Under the pieces are notes generated by a model that made no database searches, was not told the DNA's origin, and worked only from the letters and a program-made list of their open reading frames with translations. The position numbers and the translations under genes were made by a program. A DNA stretch of 64,000 nt from Kudoa neothunni (lineage: Eukaryota > Cnidaria): the NCBI GenBank assembly GCA_964304625.1, contig OZ199838.1:14198001-14262000 (forward strand), given 5' to 3'. Shown piece after piece: positions 46,891 through 58,489 of this stretch (its first letter is position 1; each line of letters starts with the position of its first letter).

Positions 46891-49800
46891 TATTGGGATA
46901 GCATTGTATAAAGGCCGTTGGATGAATCGGGCTCAACATGTTTGGCTAACCACGAGTGTTTAAGTACGTTATCAAGAGTTATCCTTTTGAGTGGGTCGTG
47001 CTGAAGAAGTTCACTAATGAGATCTTTCGCTTCACTTGATATATCCTCAGGAAATTCATACTTCACCTAAGTGGATACGTTGGTTATTGGTACCACAAAC
47101 ACCCCATAATACAACCAACTACAACTATTATATAATTATAGCCAGTCTGAATCGACTATTCAGTATATTGATTGTATATTGATTATATTAGTTCGTTGTG
47201 TGATACGCCCATTCAAATATATCCACAATTGTATAGACTAATTAGTTTTGTTACAGACTAGATATGATAATTTTGACTGACATCATAATTGGGATTAACA
47301 CATTAAACAAACAACCGAATTCAGAATCTAGACTAGTCATCCGATTGGCTGGAACATCATTTTCATTTTATTATGTACTAAAATCCCAAACCAATTTTTA
47401 ACCCACTCAACTAATCCGCACAGAGACCTAACTAATCCCCGTACTACACCTATAAAACCTTTATACATTACACATGGGAATTGTAGGAGGTTGTTTTGGA
47501 TCATGCTGTATACATATGATTACAAATTACAGGCGAGAAAAAATTCCATTAAACTAGGATATCTTTAAATCGTAAATATAAAGAAACAAAATTAGTACAC
47601 ATTATGCAATTAATCCAATTGGTATTGCACAAGAACAAATTAAGCGTACCCATTCGGACAGGGTCCTTTTGAGAACCCAGATGAAATCGGTCTCGAAAGT
47701 AACCAATTATTAAGAAAGAAGCGTGATAATATTTTAAAGCATTTATATACATAGAAAAAAATCGGCTATTTTCCCATAACTTCAAATGCAGATACAAGAC
47801 CAAGATAAACTGATCGAGTTGGACCAATGTGATAAAATCAGCGCATTAAATTTCAACATTAAAGTTTACGAAGATGACTAAATAAATTGACATTTCATTT
47901 ATTCGACTAAATTTCATAAAAAACTAATAAATAATGATTGAGCAGAGGAATATGTATGCAAAATGCTGCAGAAGTTATCGGAGTAATTCGGAAGTAAGAG
48001 ATTTCGGTTGGGTGTTGGGTATGAGGTTTACTCGGAGGTTTCACAGAAATCAATCTTTGAAAAACTCTCATTTTTTAAAATAATTTTAAAACGATTAAAA
48101 AAAATTATAAGGGGAAATGTCTATGTAGTTCAGTTGCATTATTAATTATTATGCCCGCTTAAATTTTTACGAAGTTTTTTTTGTGTATTTGCAAACTTAA
48201 GGGGTAGTATAACTACGATAAGACGTTTAAAAGGAACATTTTGAGGGAACCTAAATTATTGAAACGTTTGAATATTCATATTTGCATAACTAAAGATACA
48301 TAATACATTTTAATGCTTATATGCGAATAATTTGTACACATACATATCGATATCAAGGATTAATGTGCATATGTTTCATTAACCACAATTATATACTCAA
48401 TATTAATATCAATAAACATTATTCGTGATTATTTTGACGAACTATTGATAAACCCTACCGAATATTTTAATAAACTCGCAAAATAACAATCATTCTACAA
48501 ATACTTTTATCAATTTGCCAATTTTCCAATATTTCAGTAATCTATATTAAGCTGTGGAAAAATTAAGGAATCCTCAAAAGATACGCAAGGATTCTTATAG
48601 TTATATCACATCAAATGAATCAACCATCATTTTATTGTCAGTAAATGCAGATTATTTAGAAAAACCAGAGACTACCAGAAAACGCGTTTGAGATTAGTTT
48701 CCAATAATCTCCTATTATGTTAAAGTGCAGGAAACTCTCAATATTGCATAAATTTTTTTGATCAAGAAAAAGATACGCAACAGCAAGGAGTTACGCAATA
48801 TCGAGGAAATTGCATGCGAATACAGTACAAATAATTGTTAAAAAATATTCATTAATTTTGTGGTTAACCCATTTTTTGACTATTTTACTTAATGATTAGC
48901 CATAAAGATGTTAACCAAAATTAACATATGTGCAAACAACATTAGAGGAGGGTGACATCACCTCCTTCAAACTGACTATGACACGAGGCTCGAACCTTGC
49001 CCGCGACCATTCATTACATTTAATGTTTGATTATTTTGAGTTTAACCTCACACTTCTCTGATATCGAGTCATTATCGATATTTATTTCAAAACAATTTGA
49101 AGATTAATAGGATCAATAACAAATAAATGACGCAACAGCAATAACATCAATTTTCGCACATCTTTATACAACTAAACCATCAAAAATGAGTTTCAGACTC
49201 AATATATTATTTTCTCCCCTTATCAAAAAATATGCTAAAATCTAACGAATTACGCAGTATCGAGAGTTTACTCTACATCTAAGATATATTTTACTATAGA
49301 CAAAAATGGAGCTTTTATGAAAATTTTACAACTTCGTTGAAGAATTCCTGGATTTATTAATAAATAAACAGTTTAATTTTAGAGTAACACGAAAAATCAT
49401 GAAATTGAGGACCCATATGAATCCTGCATCGTACAAGCAGGATTAATAATCTAATCGCAACGATATCTTATTGTACAAGAACAGTAATATTGCGATGGGA
49501 AGATTAGAATCTGAACATTCAGAATTCAGGTACACTTACAAAGTTGAGTTTTGTCGCATTTTTATCCAACGAATGGCAACAGGCTCAGAGATTTCAACTA
49601 GAAAGTCACCTTTAACACCAAACAAACAGTTTTAACCCTCTAATGGATTTGGGGTAGAAAAATACACTACATTTTTCTCTACGAATATTAAAGAAGAAAT
49701 AATTTTAAGTATATATGATGAGTTTTAGGATTTTCTGTAGTCTAGATTCGACGATATAACGCTTACAAACTGTATGCAGATCACGTGATTCTACATAAAA

Positions 49801-52800
49801 ACAAGTTTTGGGTGATGATATTCTCCGGTGGACGTCCTTGAAATGACGGCGAAGTTATTATATGGCCTAGTAGTGGAGAGAAATATGTCAAACAAAAATC
49901 TTAACCCGCCTTCATTCCAGATTCCATGGATATCTTGTAAATCAAATTCTCGCATTAAAATATCAGGATGCGAATTATTCCCAAGAAAGTTGGTTAAACA
50001 CAACGTGTGCGTGATATGAAATAAATATTGGCGTAAGAACAACTTAATAAATGTTTGTGAACCTCGTTTATATTAAATGAACCGCATTTAATATAAACAA
50101 AATATAGGCCAAGGAGATGTGTAGACTAATATTTTAATTATAAAATCCTTAATTAGAACAACAAACCGTCAATCAAAATCGGACTTAAAATCTAATGCGA
50201 CGGTTGTTGACGAAAGTGGTATTCGTAGGATTATCGAGATTACTAACGAATATATTTACGTTGTAACACTTTATTCTTTTGTATATTCGTCAAAACTTTC
50301 AATATTTCATCTTACGAAACTTTTTTGTAACAAGTGATAAAATAGAAGCGTAGGGCATTTTTCTACCAGGGACCACCGGAATGCAGCAGTTGATTTTCGG
50401 TACATTAGAGGGTTACAAATCCAGAACATATCTGGGAATAATTTAACTATGGGAATTATCACTTAATTATATAAGTAAATCTGATTCTGATATCTGGAGT
50501 AAAATTAAGTTTGCTTAAAAAATACATAAAAACTATTGTTCTTTTAGTTATTTTGTTATACCACATTGAAAAGACGTAAAAACGGATTAAAATATAATTT
50601 TTTCTGACCAAATTAACGTTTCCGCCATGGAAAATTATATTTAAACAACATTAGGATATAATGATAAAACCAATGTTTAGGTAGTAGAATTAACTATAGG
50701 AAAAATACAGGAATACAGAAATGTGGAAAAAATAAATAATTAATGTAACTTATAGTAGCCTTAACATATAATTTAAGACTTTAAGATGAAACTAATTAAA
50801 AAATACTTTGTTTACGTGTTGTCATTTTAAGATTTTCACACCTTTCTTAAACTTGATTCAGGGAGTATATTTATCAGTTAAAGATATTAACATGGTAGTG
50901 GCTATATCTCATGGAATGAATATCTCCAAAACTACTGTATATATTTTATTCATATTTTACATATTATCTAATAATAAATTGGCTTAATTTTCTGTAAATT
51001 TTCTGTAAATTTGTGGGGAATTTGAAGAATATGAAATTTTTCAGAAACGCAACCACACTTGGTCAACAAATAATGCAGCGTAATTACCATATATTCTTAA
51101 AAATTTCTATAATTAAACAATTCGTAATTTATTATATTGAATATAAATTTAAAAATTTCGTTTTTTTTCACACGCAATTTTGTATATTTAAATGAAATGT
51201 ATGATAACTTGAACATGCGAAATAGGGGTCATAAAATTTAATGGCTATCATACGTGGAAAATAAATTTTATACGTAATTTTAGTTTATTATTATAATTGT
51301 TTATTTTTATACTCTTAATTGTTTTCAAATGACTCCCTTTTTGCTTTCCAGTTGACATCAATTTCGATGAACATAATATTTTAATGTTAACTTGTAATTT
51401 AGGCTATTATATGCTATTTTTAGGCCTTATAACTAATAAATAATTATTTCTTTTTAGGTTCTTAGCCATTATTTGTGTCAAGTTTTGCTTTTTTGATGGT
51501 TGTGAATCCAATAAACCAAACCGGAAACTCCTAATTTTCACTATCAGTAATTAAATCATAAAATATTTCTTATTATTTTAGTTCCATGCATACCTACAAC
51601 TAAATTAAATTTTAAATATCACGTTTACCAATAAATAAACGAATGTTTTAGTAAACGATCGATAAAAACGTCAGAATAGTTCTTAATTATTTTTCCCGGT
51701 AGCATAATGGACCTTACTGACTTATCAGGAAAGTAGCCACAGAATTCAAAAGGAGTAATAACCAAAAACATTGTAAAAAACGTTTTTTTCTTTAGCTTTT
51801 GTCCAAATATTTTAATTTAAAATTGTTTCCCTGCCAATAATGGTTGAAACATTTTTTTTATTATCTTCCATCATAGGGCCCACATTTAAAAACTTCTGTA
51901 AAATTTGACAATTTCCACCGATTAATACGCAATTTTTTATTAAAGAAGATTATTGCTTGTGATAATCGGAATTTTAATTAATCATATTCTATTATGGTCA
52001 TATAAAGATCATCGAAGGAAATGAATCGCATTTCATGTATAAACTTGCTAGAACTCATCTATTAACACCCAACCCAATATAATACAATAGACGCTAAAAT
52101 AACCTCTAGGCGAAAGAATTAATTATCTATATAGGTTAATATAATAAGAGGAATATTTTTTTTATCGAATTACTTAAGAATATATGGTACTTACGCTAGG
52201 TTATTTATTGACCAAGTGAGGTTACACTACTGAAAAATTCCATATTCTTCAAATTCCCCCAAAATTTACAGAAAATTAAGGCGAGTTAAGTGATTATTAG
52301 ATAACATGTAAAATATGAATAAAATATATGCAATAGTTTTGGGGATATTCATTCGCTGAGATATAGCCACTTACTATTAATAGTAGACAGTTAAAACTTA
52401 ATAAATATTAGAATTAACTAAAAGAGTTAGTTATTAGTTTAATGAAAATGGAGTCAAATGACCTATCCGATCGAATCCTGCACACTATGGATAATAATTA
52501 TTTTTATCGATTTCTTACTGATACATTATCAAATAGTTAACACATGATCAATAATTTAAAAATAATTTCCCATCATTTACTTAAACAAATAAAAATTGAA
52601 ACCAGAACACCAACTAATTAAAAATGAATAGCTTCTAAGAGGTGCCACTACCCAATGATCTAATCTTATTATCCTATGTTAAAACTTAGTCCACAATGAA
52701 TAATATAATAGAAAAAAATTAATAAAAATATAAATTTTTTATTTATAAAATAATAGATGATAATAATTTTACAAGGAATAAGTCATTATTTAGCCAATTA

Positions 52801-54534
52801 TTAAATATTTTCCATTTCATTATAATATATTTGGTCTTCAAATTAAATATGAAATTTTCTCCATCAATTTTAACAGTTGCGTGTGTGATCCAAAATTTAA
52901 TCGAGCTGATTCAACTATATTCCACTCAAGCACAAATTAATTTTTAATCATCATATCACACGTCTGTGTATTATTGACAACTTAGAGATCTCTTAGAATC
53001 TATCTACTCTACATTAATTATTCCTAGCCAACCTGTAAGCTCTTAGAGACCATATATAACGTAATGTCGTAAAGTCTATTCATTGTTTTAATTCTGTAAG
53101 GGTCATTAGACATTCCCTTGTAATTTGTGTTTATCCTCATCGTCACCTTAGTTAATTTTATTAACCACCTTTTTAGCTTAATATTAGCGGAGATCGTAAA
53201 AGTGTATAGGCTTTTATTATAATTAAGAGTTTTAAATTATGATCTGGTGTAACATGCTCAGTGATATTCAACGTAACTTACATCTTTGATCAATTCACAT
53301 GTTGTTTGGATGGATGAAGTCTCAAATGGAGGTTTTCCAACCAAAAACTCGTAACACAATATTCCCAAACTCCATAAATCAACCTAAAAACACATTACCT
53401 GCTGGATTAGTCTATCCGTAACAGCATCGACAATAATAGCTGTAGAGTTACCCGACTGTCATGGGAACGACCTTCAACCATTTCTGGAGGTAAATAATCC
53501 ACTGTTCCACATAAAGTGTTTCTCCTGAGAAGATAATTACAACCTAACGATGGAACATTGTTACAACTGATATTGTTTACCTTGACGATGGCGCATGCAC
53601 AGACCAGCCAAAATCTGAAATCTTAAGTTCACCCTATAGACAAATAAGCAGGTCATAGTTGTAATTGTAATTGTGATTGCGGTGGTTAGATTATTTTTTG
53701 AAAGCACAATAGCGATATAGAGTTCGATTGTTAATGCGCGTTATTTTAAATTCAATATCTCAAAATGCTACCTACCCAATATCCAATCAGTATATTTTCC
53801 GGTTTAATATCACGATGGATAACATTTTTCTTGTGACAATATCTCAACGCACTTGCCAACTGATACACATAGTTGGCGGAGGTTTTCTCATCAAATTTGC
53901 CTTTTTTCTGTAGTAACGCGTATAACTCCCCACGCGGGGCGTATTCCAACATGAGAAATATTCTTTTTTCGTCGTAGAAAAAGCCATATAATCGTAATAT
54001 GTTTTCATGCCTTTAATGATAACGAGCAGAATAATCAATTAGAAATAGATAATCTATTTAATTCACAAAGAAAAATAATGGTTACTTTAGATGGGATTGA
54101 ATTTCTATTTCACGCCTCAACTGATGTTCAACTCTACCTTTCTGAAGTTGACACTTGAAAAGGACCTAATTATCCAAAATTATACTAGTATTTTGATTCT
54201 GGTGTTCGATATACTTTTAATGCAATTATGAATCCACTCGATTTCTCTTTGGCCAAATACACATTTCCAAATTTACCTTTACCTAATGGCCTTCCTATTT
54301 CAAAATCGGAAAGTCTCCATGTTCGATATCTATACAAAAAAACAATAAATATATAAGGGTGGGGAAATTTTTTACTTTGACTTTGGAATGTTGTTAGTTG
54401 ATGTGGTTGTTGTGAGATTTTCTGTATTCTATGATGAATATTTGTTAATCAATGTCAACTTTTGAGGTTGATAATAAGTTGGCGGATTTATGATTTATAC
54501 GTTGGTTTGCTGCTGCGACTGCTCCATTTGTCAT
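46891..54534 (-). CDS. AURK: Aurora kinase
   Basis: Mitotic serine/threonine kinase acting at centrosomes, kinetochores and midzone. Nine exons (high to low): 54460-54534, 54376-54428, 54215-54329, 54086-54165, 53776-54010, 53581-53633, 53452-53524, 53282-53383 and 46891-47066/7; phases agree, 320 residues. Seen: short N-terminus; [20 protein letters not shown]; catalytic-lysine region [66 protein letters not shown] with the activating threonine; [33 protein letters not shown]-terminal lobe ending HSWLAKHV. Upstream introns are 47-113 nt, but the last intron is about 6.2 kb. The N-terminal extension is much shorter than in human Aurora A. Residues mix A- and B-type features (see findings). 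Confidence 0.95.
48950..49015 (-). mobile_element. tRNA-SINE-like remnant
   Basis: On the minus strand GGGCAAGGTTCGAGCCTCG contains GGTTCGAGCC, a near-consensus pol III B box, in a locally GC-richer patch. No A box at tRNA spacing and no cloverleaf, so a SINE fragment is more likely than a tRNA gene. Confidence 0.35.
50066..50098. repeat. perfect 14-bp hairpin
   Basis: GTTTATATTAAATG (50066-50079), a 5-nt loop, and CATTTAATATAAAC (50085-50098) pair without mismatch. It lies in the last Aurora intron about 800 bp from the foldback element. Confidence 0.8.
50898..52371. mobile_element. Foldback element with ~190-bp terminal inverted repeats
   Basis: The left arm begins GTGGCTATATCTCA after TA (50896-50897); the right arm ends in its complement, TGAGATATAGCCACT, before TA (52372-52373). 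The arms stay similar inward for about 190 bp, for instance through a shared TATATTTTATTCATATTTTA block and AATTTGAAGAATATG. TA flanks suggest a Tc1/mariner-type target. No transposase frame was found inside the 1474 bp, so it is non-autonomous. It sits in the last Aurora intron. Confidence 0.8.
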
Positions 54535-55448
54535 CAGTTTAATAACCGAACTACTGCTCAATCAAATTCTAGTTAGGTCACCACCTTTATTCCACTTCTT
54601 AGTGTACACACTGACACAACTCGCCACGAATGTTACCGCCCTTAATCTAATCCTATAAATGACGTATTATTTTCCTATGTGAAAACAATACCAGTGACAT
54701 CCACCACATAACATCTGCATTCAGATGGAAACATTTGGCCAATTAGCTGATTGAACCTTCTAATTGATATTGATCAAATCCGCACTTTTGATCATAATCA
54801 TAGCGATCTGCTGTGGTTATCTTGGAGATTGATCCTATCTATAATAAACTAATCTCAACCAACTCTCATAGCCAATAGAATTCATTAGAAATTTAATTTT
54901 CAGATTTTATATTTACTTTTGTAATATTTAGATGATCTACTTAGCTACCAATCTAAGCTAGATTTAACACTGCGCTCAATAATGTTGTATTCGTATTGGA
55001 AAGGTGGGCGAAGATTTATAAAAATCTATGTGATTTATATTTAAGTTATAATGTTGAGTGAAGTCAGGTGATTAATTCCATTTATAGATAAGAGAAAGAT
55101 TATCGTGGAATAAAAATATCACCTAGAAATAGGGAATTACGCACTCTTTTGGCTGCGCGATATACGCAATCAGTAGATTCCGATGTTAATTTGTGTTTAT
55201 TTTATCTAAATAACTTAAGTGCGACTGAAAGATTTGAAGAAAATTATAGTGTAGCATAAATACATAATCACTTGTTAAAAATTTTAAATATATTACCCAG
55301 AGTAAATAAACTATTTAAATTAAAGATTCTTAAGATTGTACATTGTTTTTTAAATAAATTTGCTGTTTATAGGTTTTACTTAATTAAACATTTAATTAAA
55401 TATGGAAGGCTTAAAAGGATTAAATCTATATATAGCTTTTGAGTAAGA
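54535..55448. other. upstream region of Aurora
   Basis: No coding region recognised. The part next to 54534 should hold the Aurora promoter and 5' UTR; its base composition is more even up to about 54850. Confidence 0.4.
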
Positions 55449-55656
55449 GTGTTTTTTTGTGTACAAGATCAACCCCCTGGCGCAACTTGTTACTTGTTAG
55501 GTTGTGAGGTTCGGGCTGGTTAGGCCTTCTTCACTTACGCTGTAGGCATCGCAGCGCCTTATTAAGGTGACATACGTTTATGCGGTGGTGTGAGATTTTA
55601 ACCCATTAAATATCCTTGTTTTGGAGGATTCACCAACCCCAATCATATCCTAGACT
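55449..55656 (-). mobile_element. Inverted, 5'-truncated copy of the 39.5-kb retroposon
   Basis: Read in reverse complement it follows the 39457-39715 insert: GGGGTTGGTGAATCC, then AATGGGTTAAAATCTCACACC against AGTGGGTTAAACTCCGACACC, a shared ACCACCGTATAAA-like block, TACAGCGTAAG and a T-rich (A-rich on the minus strand) end. The first 50 or so bases of the other copy are absent, as expected of 5' truncation. Confidence 0.75.
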
Positions 55657-58489
55657 AGGGGTTCTCAATCAATTTTTTAATTTTATCCCCTCGGCTTGTT
55701 GAAAATTCCAAATTTACCGCCTTAACTTGGAAGCCAAATTCATATGTACTTTAAGGTTGTATATTTATGTAAGTAAATAGCGCTAATTCACAGTTTTGTC
55801 TGGTATTGTGTGATGCAAAATTTTAACTTTTAATTTTATTTTCGAGTGGAGAAATTTTACGGAAGAGTTAATCTAATTAGCATGTTAAACACTGTAAATT
55901 TCATTTTTCTATTTTAATTGATGCATTTTAAAGCTTATCATTTATGTCTGCAATGTGATGATTTAGATAAACAAAATTATTCACGAACTTTCCATTCAAT
56001 ATAAATAGAGGTATTGAGAGAAATTAATGAGTATTTTTAAGTTTATTTTACAAATTATTGACAAAAAATATGATTATGTTGATTTTGTGAGAAATCTAAT
56101 TAACGATTAAAATTCATTTATTGATTAAACAAAATCATTAAGTAACTTAATAGGAATTGCAGTTCTTTTCAAAATCTTACGACATAAATTAATCCTTCTA
56201 GTTATAAAATTTATTATTAGTCTACAAACGATAAAAAATAAATCAAATCAACCTAAGAAGCGTCAGAAATAAAAATGTTAATTGTTACTCTTTTTTTTGC
56301 AATTTTAGAAAGGATGTTAATGTGGTTTTAATAATCTGTGAGTGGTAACTTACGTATTCACCATTTTAACACAATTTGCCGATTTTTAAATAAATGAAAC
56401 CTTTGGTTTTAACAAAAATACTTACTGGTTCAAAAATATACAAATTTATTTAAAAAAATAAGATTGAATCTAAAATATAAAGATGTTTTTAGTGTGAAAA
56501 ATTACAGTAATGCTTAAATATTTAAATATCAACTGGTTTTCTCTAAGGAGTTAACCCTTTTTAAAAATAAGCGTAATGTTTGACTGCCCTAAAAAATTTT
56601 CTTTGTATTAAACTATTTTTAGATTAACGAAAACTTGGTGAAAATATCGGTTAGATCGAATAGACCAATAATTTCTTATTTACTTACATGGCACATGTTG
56701 GGAGGGGACTGTATTTTGTGCAAAAGTAATAGTGAATATAAATTCTTAAACTACGTATAGAAATATAGAATGCGGTGACGCATATTTTAATGCAGTTTTT
56801 ATATCATAATGAATTATTTTTAGCGAAAAGAACATTATATATTGATTTGAATACTAACCTTAAGGTCTGGCTGGAGGTAAGGAATAATTACGTTACTAAG
56901 AATTTAAACGTTATTTAGAATATTGTCTCATCAAATATAGAAACTTTTCGAAGTAGTTACGCCAACTGTTTTGGCAAGAAAGTTTGAGAAAATCAAAAAA
57001 TGAGTAAAAACTTATCGAAAAGAAGAATATAGTTTTAATCTCAATCGATATATTTGAAAACTCTACACATATATTACATCGTTTTTAAAATTCTTATAGA
57101 ACTAGCAAATTATTCCTTGATGACAACAATTTTTAATCTCGAATTATGTGTTTTATTTAGAATCATCATAAGTCTTTTTGCTTAAAATGTATCTATAATC
57201 CTTGAAAATGAATCTATATTTTAAAAAATGTAATATGCTACAAATTTTAAGGAAAATGCAAAAACTCCTGTAAATGAAAATGTAACGTTAATAGTATTAT
57301 TTGTCTTAAAATTATTCCAAACAGGCATATGTAGCATTTTTGAAACATTCTATATCAAAATTAACTGATTTTGTTTGTATATAGTGAGTGAAAGTTCATC
57401 CTAATTGACTATCGTTCCGAAATAAACAAACATCAATATTATTCAGGTACTCTTTAATCTGCTATTTGAGTAGACAACCAGAAAATTCCTTACTTCTAAC
57501 TACGATATTGATTATATTTGTATTTCTAAATAAATGAGAGATTTTTAGTTATGGTATCATCTATTTAAATACGAACTAAAAGGTGTATTTTAGAAAAAGT
57601 TTCTCCATGGCACATGCACACTTGTGGACACAGACAGACAAAGGATTTTTTATATATATATAGATTAATTGAGCGTAACATATCACGTGATTCAATATAA
57701 AAATATCCTCAAACTATGTATTTTGTCACATTTTATCACGATTATATAACTCATAATAATATAATATTATATTAGAATCTAATATGGTTATGCATATATG
57801 TGATTAAGTTTTCGTTTTATTATTTAAGCTTAAGGGTACACGTTTTCAGAAAATAAGGCGACAAGTTTTGATATTAAATCAGATGGTGAGTTTTTTTTTA
57901 TTGTAAATAATAATACATTTCTATTTAATCTCTTGGATTCGAAAAAAATCGTCCATGGCTTTTCAAAACAATGTAGAAACTGTAGAGGTTGCAGCATAAT
58001 GTATATCTCTACAAAAAATCTACAAGAAAGAAAATGGAAACCAGTCAATTAATTTCTTCATTAAATAAGACACAGATGTAAAACAAAGGCAGTGGCTATT
58101 GACACACTAATGAACTTCTCGGCAATCATTAGATATTTTACATTAGTTAATTTCTAGTATTAGTTAGAACATTTTTTCATATTAGATTTGAAATTTATGA
58201 TAAAAAATATTGAATATTAATGTTATACCTATGAGCGTAGATTTTGGTATTTTCCACCCTTAATGCGACCATATAAACTTCCAAGGCGCGTTTAAACATT
58301 TAAGTACGATAATATTTAAGTTTTTGAAAAAAAGTTCTTTTTAACTATAGAAGAAAAGTTTTACTTGATAATATCATGTAATTGGATTGCGTATAGAGTA
58401 AGCTTTGATATGTAATCAACATATTCATTATAGAATAGATAATCTGAATTTAATTATATTGTTTTATTTATTTTGATAAATTTTCAATT
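55657..58489. other. gene-free interval with possible element ends
   Basis: Begins with CTAGGGGTTCTCAATC, which resembles a hAT (Charlie-type) end, but no partner end was found. At 57601-57663, a string with GGACACAGACAGACAAAGG followed by TTTTATATATATATAG looks like the 3' end of an RTE-type LINE. Neither is firm. No host gene recognised. Confidence 0.4.

Larger units (their letters stand above)
47068..53281 (-). other. 6.2-kb last intron of Aurora kinase
   Basis: Lies between ...CELIKD (donor GTAAGT at 53281) and VKYEFPED (acceptor TTAG at 47067). It contains a foldback element (50898-52371), a perfect hairpin (50066-50098) and a tRNA-SINE-like remnant (about 48950-49015). No independent gene was recognised in it. 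Confidence 0.8.

Noticed and set aside
49791-50042. Protein-like frames on both strands in the Aurora intron
   Set aside because: Overlapping frames on opposite strands, no family resemblance on either, no splice context.
55657-55672. hAT (Charlie-type) element end CTAGGGGTTCTC
   Set aside because: No matching second end or target duplication could be found within about 2 kb.
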